Shown: in pieces, positions 8,233-17,343 of the stretch | How the letters are laid out: each line of letters starts with the position of its first letter | Position numbering within the stretch: the first letter of the stretch is position 1 | Source of the DNA: Elusimicrobiota bacterium | GTDB taxonomy: Bacteria; Elusimicrobiota; Elusimicrobia; UBA1565; UBA9628 | DNA length: 50,445 nt | NCBI GenBank assembly: GCA_003452935.1 | Contig: DMMY01000033.1 | Span: 1-50,445 of the forward strand | Reading direction: 5' to 3' | Notes under the pieces: model-generated | Seen by the model: only the letters and a program-made list of their open reading frames with translations | What the model was told of the DNA's origin: nothing | Database searches by the model: none | Translations under genes and position numbers: made by a program

Positions 8233-9743
8233 AGGACAGGATCCAGCCTGGGGCCTAAAAGCCAGCAACAGGCAAAAGCGGCGCCGGTCCCCAGTATCCC
8301 CAGCCAGTTCCAGCCCAAAGGGAAAGCCCCGGTTTCCGAGAAATAGAGCAGCGCGGCGTTGACGGCGCCCAGCAAGAGCATGACCGCCGCGCTGGCCCGG
8401 TCCGCCCGACGCGCGGTAAGCAAGCCGAAAAGAAACACGCCCAACAACGGACCGGACGTGACCCCTCCGATCTTGAATGCCAGCCAGAGGATGCCGTCAT
8501 GATAGCTCAAGAAGCAGGCTATAATCCCCAACAACAAGGCAAAGACCACGATCGCGGCCCGCGCGACCGTAAGATCCCGCTGGCCATCAGCCTCCCTCTT
8601 GAACAGCTTGAACAGCGGCCGATAGACGTCGATCACGAACACCGCGCTCAGGGAAGACAAGGGCAAATCAATGGACGCCATGACGATAGCCGTCAGGACC
8701 AGACCACGGAGCAGACCCGGCATGGCGGTGACCATGAAATGCGGATATATCCTATCCAGCGACTCGGGCAGGACCAGCCCGGGATTGACCGCGTAATAGG
8801 AATAGAGGCAGGAACCCGCCGCAAGAAAAAGGAAGAGCAATACAAAACTGACCGCGATGCTCAGCAACACCGCCTTCTGGCTTTCCCAGCGCGTCCGCAC
8901 GATCAGGAGCTTCTGCATCATCTCATGATCCGTTCCAAAGACGGCCAAAGAGCCGAAAAAACCGCTCAATAGGGCGACCCAAAGAATATTGGAACCGAAA
9001 AAAATCTTTCTCAGGAATTCCGGATCGGAGAAAGCCGACCCCATGTTCCATATCTCCAGCCGGCCGGCCGCGCCAGCCACCTGCCAGACCGTGACCCAGC
9101 CGCCGTCGATCTGCCAGAGCAAGAAAGCGACGGTAGCCAGTCCTGCGCAGAGAAACGTCAGAACCTGCAAGGCGCCTGTCCAAGCGACAGCCTTGACGCC
9201 TCCATAGCCGATATAAAGCATGCCTATGCCGCAGAACAAGACGATGACCGGGATGATGCTCCATCCCAGGATAACGCTGACGGCCAGGCATGCCACCATA
9301 AGCCGGACGCCGGAAGCCAAAAGCCGCGCCAGGAAAAAAAACAAGCTGGCTGTAAATCGCGTCCTCCAGCCGAAACGAAGGTCAAGATACTCGTATATGG
9401 TCGAGCACTGGCATTGCTGAAAGGCCGGGATGAATAGAAAAGCGATAACCAGGCGCGCCAAGGCCGACCCCAAGAAGAACTGGATATAATTCCAGTTCTC
9501 ACGACAGCTCTGCGCCGGAACGCCTATGACGGTCATGGCCGATATCTCGGTGGCCACGAATGCCAATCCCGCCACCCACCAAGGAATAGCCCGGCCGCCG
9601 AGGAAGAAGTCCTTGGTCGTTGCCTCCTGGCGGCCTTTGCGCCACGCCAGGAGAAGCATCAGGGTCAAAGCCACGACCAGGAAACCGTAATCCCAGAAGG
9701 AGAGACTAGTCGGCCCGGAGAACCAAGTCCCGGCCGGCTCCAT
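8229..9743 (-). CDS. Sodium/solute symporter (SSS family), candidate amino-sugar importer
   Basis: A 504-residue integral membrane protein with about 13 hydrophobic segments, typical of the SSS (SLC5-like) family. Family hallmarks include the early segment FFLGGRAIPWWVAGLAFVAT with EISAMT, a STIYEYLDLRFG-type stretch, the GTDH motif (FGTDHEMMQK), and a Ser-rich Na+-site helix (IDLPLSSLSAVFV). The ATG at 9743 begins two bases after the nagZ stop; the upstream frame is a nagZ shadow. Because it lies in an operon with nagZ and next to namZ, MurNAc, GlcNAc or their disaccharide is a reasonable substrate guess, but nothing in the sequence fixes it. Confidence 0.85.
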   Translation of the reverse strand: MEPAGTWFSGPTSLSFWDYGFLVVALTLMLLLAWRKGRQEATTKDFFLGGRAIPWWVAGLAFVATEISAMTVIGVPAQSCRENWNYIQFFLGSALARLVIAFLFIPAFQQCQCSTIYEYLDLRFGWRTRFTASLFFFLARLLASGVRLMVACLAVSVILGWSIIPVIVLFCGIGMLYIGYGGVKAVAWTGALQVLTFLCAGLATVAFLLWQIDGGWVTVWQVAGAAGRLEIWNMGSAFSDPEFLRKIFFGSNILWVALLSGFFGSLAVFGTDHEMMQKLLIVRTRWESQKAVLLSIAVSFVLLFLFLAAGSCLYSYYAVNPGLVLPESLDRIYPHFMVTAMPGLLRGLVLTAIVMASIDLPLSSLSAVFVIDVYRPLFKLFKREADGQRDLTVARAAIVVFALLLGIIACFLSYHDGILWLAFKIGGVTSGPLLGVFLFGLLTARRADRASAAVMLLLGAVNAALLYFSETGAFPLGWNWLGILGTGAAFACCWLLGPRLDPVL

Positions 9744-9745
9744 AT

Positions 9746-11260
9746 TTAGGCCACCCGTACCGGCATGCGGCCCGTCACCGGGATAGCGCCCCATAAAGCC
9801 CGCGCCGCGGCCCGCTGCGCGCCGTCGCTCGCGGAAAAAGCGCACAAGCCCCTGACCGGGCGCAGATCAGAGACGACGAAGGGACTTCCGAAGGCCGCAA
9901 CGACCTGTTCCGGCGCGCCGGAAAGCAGCCGCCGGGCCTCGGCCAGCGTGGCCGGGTCGAGCCCGATGCGGCCGCTATAAGCGCGGGGCCGCATAAACGA
10001 GCCCAGGACCAAGAACTCTCCAGCCCGGCAATGGCCGTCCGCGGGCCTCACTCGAGCTCCCAAGCGGCGCAGTTCCGCCACAAAGGCCCGGCCGCGCCAT
10101 TGACGATTCCCGACTCCTGGCTCGCCGTAGCACAAGCGCCTCCCCCGCAGAAGCGCGGGCGCGCTCGACCAAGCCAGGCAGGCCTCGAAAAGCCTTTGCG
10201 CAACGGCCTGATGAGAGCGCCCCCCCACCGCGGCGAGCCGGCGCCGGTCTGGCCCGGGATCGCCGCGCCAGAGCCCGGCTTGTTTCTTGGCCCGCCGCAG
10301 CCGCCGCAGAGATTCGGCGGCCAAGGCCCGCGCCCGCGGATCGCAAGCCAAGACGTCTCGCAGGCCGGCGATCAGGCGGGCCGGATCGCGCGGCACAAGA
10401 AGGACATCAGCTCCGGCCCGCAAGGCGCGCATGGCCGCGTCGGTTTCGTCGTAATGCCGGCTGATCGCCCGCATATCAAGCGCGTCGGTGGACACCAAGC
10501 CCTTAAAGCCGAGCCGGCCGCGCAAGAGACGGCGAGCGGCGGGGGCAAGGGTGAAAGGCTCCCGACCCCCGCCCAGGCTCGGCACCGCCAGATGGCCCAG
10601 CATGACCGAATCCGCGGCCTGCGCCAGCCTCCGGTATGGGACCAGATCCTCGCGTTCCAAAATTTTCCTCGAGGCTTCCAGGAGCGGGAGTTCGAGATGA
10701 GAATCCTTGCGCGTGCGTCCGTGCCCCGGGAAATGCTTCAGGCAGCCGAGCACGCCCCCGCGACGCAGGCCGGATAAGTAGGCCCGGGCCAGACGCGTCA
10801 CCAAGGCCGGGTCAGAGCCGAAAGAACGGACGTTCACGATGGGATTGGACGGCTCCACGGCTAGGTCCACCACCGGGGCCAGGACCCAGCGCACGCCCAT
10901 GGCGCGGGCCTCGGCGGCCGTGACCTCGGCCTTAAGCCGCGCCAAATCGTCGCGGCCGGCCGCGCCCAGGCCCATGTTGGACGGCAGGGAAGTGGCGCCC
11001 GGGCAATGGGAGGCCACCCCATCCTCGTAATCGCCGCAGAACAACAGCGGCGCGCGCGCGCGCGCCTGAAGCCGCGCCGCAAGATCGGCGACCTCGCGGG
11101 GGGAACCGTGGTAAAGACAGAATCCTCCCACCCCCAGTTCCGTCCAAGCCAAGGCGCGCTTGGGATCGTCCCGGCCGAATTGAAAGCAGGGAAAAACGAG
11201 CTGGCCCACATCCCGGATCACGCTCGGGCTGGGGCGCGAATCCATCTCTCCGACGTGCAT
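9746..11260 (-). CDS. nagZ: Glycoside hydrolase family 3, NagZ-type beta-N-acetylglucosaminidase
   Basis: A 504-residue GH3 enzyme. NagZ removes GlcNAc from muropeptides and GlcNAc-MurNAc. Visible signatures are KHFPGHG (175-181), the NagZ-specific D-S-H loop (186-188) that supplies the acid/base His, and GFKGLVSTDALDM with the nucleophile Asp at about 259. No signal peptide is seen, so it should be cytoplasmic. It is longer than the 340-residue proteobacterial form; about 150 extra C-terminal residues (Arg/Ala rich) resemble the second domain of the longer NagZ-like proteins. The start at 11260 is favoured by a well-spaced promoter ending six bases before it; an alternative ATG is at 11245. 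It is followed at two bases by the symporter. Confidence 0.9.
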   Translation of the reverse strand: MHVGEMDSRPSPSVIRDVGQLVFPCFQFGRDDPKRALAWTELGVGGFCLYHGSPREVADLAARLQARARAPLLFCGDYEDGVASHCPGATSLPSNMGLGAAGRDDLARLKAEVTAAEARAMGVRWVLAPVVDLAVEPSNPIVNVRSFGSDPALVTRLARAYLSGLRRGGVLGCLKHFPGHGRTRKDSHLELPLLEASRKILEREDLVPYRRLAQAADSVMLGHLAVPSLGGGREPFTLAPAARRLLRGRLGFKGLVSTDALDMRAISRHYDETDAAMRALRAGADVLLVPRDPARLIAGLRDVLACDPRARALAAESLRRLRRAKKQAGLWRGDPGPDRRRLAAVGGRSHQAVAQRLFEACLAWSSAPALLRGRRLCYGEPGVGNRQWRGRAFVAELRRLGARVRPADGHCRAGEFLVLGSFMRPRAYSGRIGLDPATLAEARRLLSGAPEQVVAAFGSPFVVSDLRPVRGLCAFSASDGAQRAAARALWGAIPVTGRMPVRVA

Positions 11261-11329
11261 TCGGGCATTATGCCTTTTGAACGGCCGATTTGCAATATTT
11301 GCCTAACCGCGTCTTGGTATAATGAAAAA
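11261..11329. promoter_or_regulatory. Divergent leaderless promoters for nagZ and the secreted unknown
   Basis: Minus strand: TTGCAA (11295-11290), 17 bp, CATAAT (11272-11267), six bases, then the nagZ ATG at 11260. Plus strand: perfect TATAAT (11318-11323), six bases (GAAAAA), then the ATG at 11330; no good -35 lies at 17 bp. Neither start has a Shine-Dalgarno. Both transcripts are predicted to begin at or next to the A of ATG. Confidence 0.6.
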
Positions 11330-13084
11330 ATGATTTCCCAACGCATCGTCATCGGCGCGTTCGGACTCATTGTTTTTTTAGCCGCGCCCGCGCTGCGGGC
11401 CGATAATACCCCGCCAGCAAACGTTCCCATCAACGCGAAGATCGAATCCTTGCCGGATGGAGACTCGCTGCTCCTGTCTCAAGCCCGCTACCAGGTGCGA
11501 ACCGACGGGACCGTGCTCGATCCCTCGACCGGAAAGCCCGTTTCCCGAGAGGAGCTGCCTTTCCTCATCCAGCGCCTGCAAAGCAACCAGCGCCTCAAGG
11601 CCCTTCTCCAGCTGAATCTAATCCTCAACCAGAGCCGAGGAGAGAAGCATCTCACCCCCGCGGAACGAGAATCCATCCGCAAGATCGTCTCAGAGAATTG
11701 GCGTCTTTTCTCCCATCAGACGCGCAAGGACTTCCGCGGCTATTTCTCGCTGCAGGAACTCGAGGCCATGAACCGGATCCCTCTGCCCCAGGCGGCCATG
11801 ACCGAGCCGGAGCTCCAGGACCATTCATCGTCCTCCCCAGAGAAGGCGGATATCGAGTCCCGGCCGGCCGAGTCCGCGTCCCGAATCGTCCCCGCTCAGG
11901 CGCCGGCCGCCGCCCAACTCATGCCCGCGGTGCTTGTGCCGGCGCCCCTTCAGCAGTCCGCCGCGCCTCCAGCCGAGATCAGCCGGCCCGCGGCCGAGCC
12001 TCCTCCCCTTGAATCCCTCAATGCGCGTCCGGAAAAGCCCGCGGCTCCGCAATTGGGGGTCATGCTGCCGTGGTCTCCAGGACGGACCATAACCCTGCCC
12101 AAGCCCGAAACTCCAACGCCGATCGAGAGTTCCGTCTCAACCGCCGCCGCATCGGCGCAGACCAGCCCCGACATATCGAGCGCGCCGGTCGCGCGCGCCT
12201 CGGCCGAGCCCGCGGCTTTGTCCGAGTCCACCGCCGCGGCCGTGTCCGCCCCGCCTCCAACCCCGCCCGCGCCGGCCGCACCCTCCCCAGCGGCCCGCTT
12301 GGAACCGCCCTCAAGAAACGTAAAGCCGGAAGAATTCGAGAACTTTCTTCTGGCCGCGCCCTACGGCCGCGAAGCCAAATCCATGCTCCGCCTGATCTCG
12401 GCCAAGGCCCCGGATTTCGCGCGCGCGCGCGTCCTCAACGACGTCATGTCATCCCTGCCGCAGATCAGCGTGGATTCCGGACGCGTCAACGGCCGTCGGC
12501 ATAGCCGGCTCATATGGGAAGCCGGCGGACCGGCATCCGTCATCCTCAACGAAGGCTTGATCCTGCAGGAACGCCGCGGACTTTTCCTCGGCTCCGCGAC
12601 GCAGCTCCTGCCCATCTCCTCCGTCGAGCCGGACTCCCCGCCCATCAAGCAGGAACGCGGCCCTTGGGGCCAGACCGCGTTTTACAAAAACGGAAGCCGC
12701 CGCGCTGTTTTTACCCTGGAGACCCAGGCCGGCTACCTCCTGGCCGATTTGGTGCGTCTCGACGCGCGCTTGCGAGGCTGGGACGAATCCGCCTACGCGG
12801 TCGAGACCGCCGCGCGCGCGGCCCAATGGCTCTTCTACGGCGCCCTTCGCCAAGACGATTTTCTGGATCCCGAGACTCGGCTGTCCTACCAACAATGGCT
12901 GGATCAGCCCGCGCAGTACGCCGACCATCTGATCCTCAGCCTCGCCGCCTCACGCAGCGGGACCCTGGATCCGCTCCGAAAAGAACCGAGCGCCGCATCA
13001 AAGGCCCGTGCCTTCTTGGCCGAAGCCGCGGCGGCCGAGAAAAAATTCCGCCAAGAGAGACAAGCCGATGCCTGGAAGGAATAG
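11330..13084 (+). CDS. Secreted Ala/Pro-rich protein of unknown function
   Basis: A 584-residue protein I do not recognise. It begins with a clear signal peptide (MISQRIVIGAFGLIVFLAAPALRA, cleavage near 24). Residues about 25-150 look folded and helical. Residues about 150-320 are low complexity, dominated by Ala, Pro, Ser and Glu (a periplasm-spanning or disordered linker), and about 325-570 form a second folded region. In the second region, HSRLIWEAGGPASVILNEG and RRGLFLGSATQLLPISS look like beta-rich segments followed by helices. The architecture suggests an envelope protein with two domains on a flexible tether. The start at 11330 is fixed by the signal peptide and the TATAAT six bases upstream. 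The downstream gene overlaps its end by 17 bp. Confidence 0.7.
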   Translation: MISQRIVIGAFGLIVFLAAPALRADNTPPANVPINAKIESLPDGDSLLLSQARYQVRTDGTVLDPSTGKPVSREELPFLIQRLQSNQRLKALLQLNLILNQSRGEKHLTPAERESIRKIVSENWRLFSHQTRKDFRGYFSLQELEAMNRIPLPQAAMTEPELQDHSSSSPEKADIESRPAESASRIVPAQAPAAAQLMPAVLVPAPLQQSAAPPAEISRPAAEPPPLESLNARPEKPAAPQLGVMLPWSPGRTITLPKPETPTPIESSVSTAAASAQTSPDISSAPVARASAEPAALSESTAAAVSAPPPTPPAPAAPSPAARLEPPSRNVKPEEFENFLLAAPYGREAKSMLRLISAKAPDFARARVLNDVMSSLPQISVDSGRVNGRRHSRLIWEAGGPASVILNEGLILQERRGLFLGSATQLLPISSVEPDSPPIKQERGPWGQTAFYKNGSRRAVFTLETQAGYLLADLVRLDARLRGWDESAYAVETAARAAQWLFYGALRQDDFLDPETRLSYQQWLDQPAQYADHLILSLAASRSGTLDPLRKEPSAASKARAFLAEAAAAEKKFRQERQADAWKE

Positions 13085-13646
13085 ACCCTGGCTGTTATTG
13101 GCGTGCCTCCTGGCCGCCGCGCCCCTGCGTAGCCAGGACTCGGCGCCGCCCGAGCCGAAATTCAAGTCCTACGCGCCTGCTTCAGGTCTCTTTGCCTGCG
13201 AGATTCCGTCCTCTTGGAGCCCGGTCGAGGAGGAGGACGCGCTGGGCCCGGTGGCGCATATCCTGGGGCCGGACAATCCGGCAGGGACATTTCGCACCGG
13301 CCTCTCGGTGCGATGGTTCGAACCAGGCCTGCCGGGCTTTCTCGACGCCAAAAAAGCCATCGACTTCCTGCGCCGCCCGGACCGGGCCCTGGACCGGCAC
13401 GCCACCCCGGTTCGGCCCTTGCGCGTGTCCGGGCTCCTAGGCAGGAGCTTTGAGCTCTTTGAAACCAGGCTGCTGCCTTTGGAGCAGCTGCCGGCCAGCC
13501 CGGAAGTCATTCACCACTACGTGGCGGTCATCCCCAGCGGCGCCGGCTATTACGTGATCCGGCTGTCCTCCACCCGGGACGTGTATCTCGATTTCCGCGA
13601 TGAATTCTCGCGTTTCTTGAAGAACTTCCAGCCGCTGGGCCGATAG
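13068..13646 (+). CDS. Small secreted protein of unknown function
   Basis: A 192-residue protein with an N-terminal signal peptide (RPWLLLACLLAAAPLRSQ, cleavage near residue 22). The mature part has alternating short strands (SGLFACEIPSSWSPVEEED, YVAVIPSGAGYYVIRLSST) and ends in DFRDEFSRFLKNFQPL. This layout is reminiscent of PsbP/DUF1795-like lipocalin-fold proteins, in which a 'P-x-x-W' element near the start is followed by a beta-sheet and a terminal helix; that is inference only. The ATG at 13068 overlaps the preceding gene by 17 bp, so the two are translated from one message. It converges on the M13 peptidase gene with four bases between stops. Confidence 0.65.
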   Translation: MPGRNRPWLLLACLLAAAPLRSQDSAPPEPKFKSYAPASGLFACEIPSSWSPVEEEDALGPVAHILGPDNPAGTFRTGLSVRWFEPGLPGFLDAKKAIDFLRRPDRALDRHATPVRPLRVSGLLGRSFELFETRLLPLEQLPASPEVIHHYVAVIPSGAGYYVIRLSSTRDVYLDFRDEFSRFLKNFQPLGR

Positions 13647-13650
13647 GCTC

Positions 13651-16440
13651 TCACCAAATGCCGACGCGGTCCTTTTCAGAAAGGAAGAGTTTGTCCCCTT
13701 CTCGGACATTCTCCGCCTCGTAGAACTCGGGCATATTGCGCACGACTCCGTTGACCCGGTACTGGGCCGGCGAATGGGGGTCCGTGCCTATCCTCAGTCT
13801 CAGCATTTCGTCGCGAATCGCGCTGCGCCAGACCTGGGCCCAGCCAAGAAAGAAACGCTGCTCGCCCGTGAATCCCTCGATGACCGGCGCCTTTTTCCCG
13901 CGCAACGATAGCTGGTAGGCGCGAAAAGCGACCGTCAGCCCCCCGAGATCGCCAATATTCTCACCCAAGGTCAGCTTTCCGTTCACATGGACACCGGGCA
14001 GAGGCTCAAAAGCGTCATACTGGTCAACCAGCTTGGCGGCGCGAGCCTCGAACGCGTCCTTGTCCTGCGGCGTCCACCAATTCCTCAGCATGCCATCGCC
14101 GTCGAACTGTGCGCCCACGTCGTCGAATCCATGGCTCATCTCATGGCCTATTGCTCCGCCTATGGCTCCATAGTTGACCGCATCGTCAGCGTCCGGGTTG
14201 AAAAAAGGCGCCTGCAGGAAGGCGGCCGGAAAAACAATCTCGTTCATGGCCGCATTGTAGTAGGCGCTGACGGTCTGCGGGGTCATGTACCATTCGCCCC
14301 GGTCCATGGGTTGTCCCAGCTTGGAGACCATGCGGTCATGGTCAACTCTATTGGAACGCCGCACGTTGCCCAAAAGGTCGTCGGCCTTCACCTCGAGCCT
14401 AGAATAATCCCGCCACTTGTCCGGATACCCGATCTTTGGGGTGAACTTGCGCAATTTTTCAAGAGCCTTTTCCTTGGTTTCCTGTCCCATCCAGTCCAAA
14501 CCTTGGATGCGTTCAGCGTAAGCCGCACGCAAGTTTTCCACCAGCCGTTTCATGCGTTTCCTTGAGGATTCCGGAAAATATTTTTCCACATAAATCCGGC
14601 CTACTAACTCGCCAAGCGCGCCATTGACCAGCCCAACGCCGCGTTTCCACCGCGGCTCCATCTCGGGCTGGCCGCTCAAGGTGCGTCCCATGTACTCGAA
14701 CCTGGCCTCCACGAAGGCTTTTGGCAAGAAAGGCGCCGCAGCGTCCAGCGTGCGCGCCTTCATATAGAGCTTCCAGGCCTTCAGAGGCTGATCCGCCAGA
14801 ACCTTGGCGAAACCCGCGAAATAGCTCGGCTGGGCCACGACCACCTCGGTTTCCTCGGTCCGAATTTTCACGGCGCGCAAATAACCGCCCCAATCAAAAC
14901 CCCCGGCCATGGTCCCGAGATCGCGGATAGCGCGCTTGTTGTAAGTTTTTCCAACGTCGCGATTCTCTTCCTGGGTCCAATGATGCTGCGCCAGGGCTTT
15001 TTCCAAGGCAAAGACGCTCTTGGCCTTGGCTTCTGCCTCATCCTCTCCGGAGAGGCTAAACAACGTCGTCACATATTCCAAATATTTGGCGCGAATCTTT
15101 TCAGTCGCCTCGTCATCCTTGAAGTAATATTCGCGGTCCGGCAAGCCCAAGCCTGACTGCTGAATACCGGTGATGTATGCCGACGGGTTCTTGGCGTCTT
15201 GGTCCACGTAAAGGCCGACCGGAGTGTCAATGCCATCGGAAAGCGCCTGGGCAAAGAGCCCGGTCAACTCTTCCTTGGCCTTAATCCGCTCGATCTTGCG
15301 CAAATCCGCGTCAACAGACTGCAGGCCGATGGCTTCAACAGCATCGGTATTCAAAAAGCTCTTGTAGAAATCCGCGATGCGTTGCTGGTCCGTGCCTGGA
15401 GCATGCTCTTCGGCGGAGACCTCTTCGATGATCCCCCTGACCGCGATATCGGCCGCCTCTATGAGTTGGTCAAAAACGCCGAACCTGGACTTATCCGCGG
15501 GCATCTTAAAATTCTTGAGCCAGGTCCCGTTGACATAACGGAAGAAATCGTCCTGAGGCCGCACGGTCTTGTCCATGGCCGAGATGTCGACCCCAAGCCC
15601 CAGTTGTTTTTTCCCATATAACTGATGCCACTTGGCCGCGAGTTTCCCGACAAGGATCGCAAGCCGGGCTTTTGCGGCGACAACAAGCTTGGCGGTATTG
15701 GAAAGGGCAGCGGCCTGCGCGGGCTGGACTCCTTTGACAGAGGCTGCCGAGATCGGTCCTTCTTCTTTCACCAAAGGAGCTTTATGGCGACCGAGCTTGG
15801 CCCAAGAACTTGCCTTGAAATGCAGCCACCCAGACTCCACAGGACCCATCGAAAAGCCGGAGACAGGGCTGACAGCCCCGTCCTCAAGCGCACTTTCCCC
15901 GAAGAACTTCGCCAAACTTCGCCGCAAAGCGTGCACCGCTTGAGCGCCCAGGGAAGAGGTCTTGCCCGCGTTAAGTGCATTGCCGGCTACGACAAGCCCT
16001 TGGAGAACCCTCTGCGGAGAGCCCTCTGCCCGCAATGCGGGCGCCAAAGTTGTCCCCCCCATTTCGTTCCGCACAACGGGACCGTCGGCAAGAACTATTT
16101 GCTCTTCCAACCGCCCCGCAAGCGGCGCCGGGGCCTGCTCCTGATTCGATGCTACGCCCGTCTGGGATTGGATTACTGGAATCTGCAATTGAGGCACCGC
16201 GGTTCCCCTGGTCGGCAAACCGCCATTAAGAGACAGGTTGAAATCCGCGACCGGCGCTAAACTCAGCGTGCCCCCGCCCGAGGGAAGGAACACGACGCCA
16301 GGAGCGGCGCGGACTCCTGTTGAAACGCGCGCAGCAGCCGCGGCCATAGCCGCATAACAGGAAAGGCTGGGCACGATCATGGCCAGGCAACCAACAATCA
16401 GAATTGCCAGACCCTGCTTCCAACGCTCAGATTGACTCAT
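13651..16440 (-). CDS. Secreted M13-family (neprilysin/PepO-like) zinc endopeptidase with long N-terminal extension
   Basis: A 929-residue exported metallopeptidase. The zinc site HEMSH is at about 766-770 within AIGGAIGHEMSHGFDD, and the third ligand/Asp motif ENIGD is at about 827-831. The substrate-binding strand appears as SAYYNAAMNEIVFPAAFL. The catalytic part starts near residue 283 (VDISAMDKTVRPQDDFFRYVN) and has normal family length; it ends in RVGIW instead of the usual Cys-x-x-Trp. Ahead of it are a signal peptide (about 1-30) and some 250 residues rich in Ala, Gly, Val and Gln with no visible family. AAGGAAGG lies nine bases before the ATG. It probably degrades peptides in the periplasm or outside the cell. 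Confidence 0.92.
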   Translation of the reverse strand: MSQSERWKQGLAILIVGCLAMIVPSLSCYAAMAAAAARVSTGVRAAPGVVFLPSGGGTLSLAPVADFNLSLNGGLPTRGTAVPQLQIPVIQSQTGVASNQEQAPAPLAGRLEEQIVLADGPVVRNEMGGTTLAPALRAEGSPQRVLQGLVVAGNALNAGKTSSLGAQAVHALRRSLAKFFGESALEDGAVSPVSGFSMGPVESGWLHFKASSWAKLGRHKAPLVKEEGPISAASVKGVQPAQAAALSNTAKLVVAAKARLAILVGKLAAKWHQLYGKKQLGLGVDISAMDKTVRPQDDFFRYVNGTWLKNFKMPADKSRFGVFDQLIEAADIAVRGIIEEVSAEEHAPGTDQQRIADFYKSFLNTDAVEAIGLQSVDADLRKIERIKAKEELTGLFAQALSDGIDTPVGLYVDQDAKNPSAYITGIQQSGLGLPDREYYFKDDEATEKIRAKYLEYVTTLFSLSGEDEAEAKAKSVFALEKALAQHHWTQEENRDVGKTYNKRAIRDLGTMAGGFDWGGYLRAVKIRTEETEVVVAQPSYFAGFAKVLADQPLKAWKLYMKARTLDAAAPFLPKAFVEARFEYMGRTLSGQPEMEPRWKRGVGLVNGALGELVGRIYVEKYFPESSRKRMKRLVENLRAAYAERIQGLDWMGQETKEKALEKLRKFTPKIGYPDKWRDYSRLEVKADDLLGNVRRSNRVDHDRMVSKLGQPMDRGEWYMTPQTVSAYYNAAMNEIVFPAAFLQAPFFNPDADDAVNYGAIGGAIGHEMSHGFDDVGAQFDGDGMLRNWWTPQDKDAFEARAAKLVDQYDAFEPLPGVHVNGKLTLGENIGDLGGLTVAFRAYQLSLRGKKAPVIEGFTGEQRFFLGWAQVWRSAIRDEMLRLRIGTDPHSPAQYRVNGVVRNMPEFYEAENVREGDKLFLSEKDRVGIW

Positions 16441-16871
16441 GATAGGAAACCTTCCTTAAGTTGAGTGTTTCGTCCATTCCTGAAAATCAGATCATCCCAG
16501 ATTATCATGAAATGCGAAAAACTCTCTGGTGCCTATTTCCCGGGAACCGGCTAGATTTCGGCCTATGCCCGGCAAATATTTAGACCCAGGCGGCGTAGGC
16601 CAAAAGGCTCAGACCAAACCTGACAGGTTTGACCCAGCCTGTTATAACTTAGATTAATTTCCCGCCGAGGAAGGCTCAGCACAGGGGGACCTTGACACTA
16701 TGTGATCGGTCCTCCCAAAATTTTGCGCATGCCTGATTCTCTTTACTTCCGTGACCCGGGATTACGGCTCCGAGTCGGCCCCGGCGGCGCCGTCCGTCGC
16801 CGAGACAACAAGGATCCCGCCTAACAAGAACGGCTCGCCGAAGCCCGGGCCCTGGGGCCGCAAAGCGGCCG
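16441..16871. other. Intergenic region with two consecutive inverted repeats
   Basis: No gene is seen here. Two hairpins lie back to back: GGCCTATGCC...GGCGTAGGCC (16560-16601, one wobble pair), and a nested one at 16605-16640 with outer AGGCT/AGCCT and inner AAACCTG-A-CAGGTTT. They lie 120-200 bp upstream of the M13 gene on its strand. They could be part of an upstream regulatory region or terminate the DoxX transcript coming the other way round; neither is certain, as no T-run follows. Confidence 0.4.
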
Positions 16872-17252
16872 CTAATCCTTGAGGCTCAGCGGTCCTGAGC
16901 CGAAATAGGCGACAAACAAAGCTCCGCCCAACATGGACGCGTTCTTCATGAAGTTGATGTGCTGCATCATGGCAGCCTGGGGATCCGAGAGGCCCCAAAA
17001 GCGATGCATCATGATGGTCACGGGAACGAGAAAGAGCACCAAGAGCCACGCCCCCCACTTGGCCTTATAACCCAAGGCTATGCTCAGTCCTCCCAACACG
17101 GCCAGCACTCCGGAAAAGGGCACGGCCAAAAACGCCAGGGGCACGCCTTGGTTAGCGGCATAGGCGATGGTTCCGGCTTTGAAATGACCTGGCCCGGAGA
17201 GAATGAAGATCAGGCTGTAAAGGAGCCGGCCCGAAGCAACGACGTATTTCAT
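16872..17252 (-). CDS. DoxX-family membrane protein
   Basis: A 126-residue protein with four hydrophobic segments: GRLLYSLIFILSG, VPLAFLAVPFSGVLAVLGG, WGAWLLVLFLVPVTIMMH and NASMLGGALFVAYFG. This is the size and pattern of DoxX/SURF4-like inner-membrane proteins. The F-I-L-S-G-x-x-H motif in the first helix and the H-x-F-W segment in the third loop fit the family. GGGAGG is found eight bases before the ATG. DoxX proteins are associated with redox and thiol stress membrane complexes in some bacteria, but the family is broad and no partner is adjacent here. Confidence 0.85.
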   Translation of the reverse strand: MKYVVASGRLLYSLIFILSGPGHFKAGTIAYAANQGVPLAFLAVPFSGVLAVLGGLSIALGYKAKWGAWLLVLFLVPVTIMMHRFWGLSDPQAAMMQHINFMKNASMLGGALFVAYFGSGPLSLKD

Positions 17253-17343
17253 GGCTAAGACCTCCCGCGCGCCTAAAACAATGGCGTCTTAGAAATGTCT
17301 TAGCATAGCGGGGCCTTGGTCCACAACGCGCCGGCCGGCTTCT

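Noticed and set aside
11290..11323. TTGCAA as -35 for the plus-strand gene at 11330
   Set aside because: The spacing to TATAAT would be 22 bp; the same palindromic hexamer fits the minus-strand nagZ promoter at exactly 17 bp.
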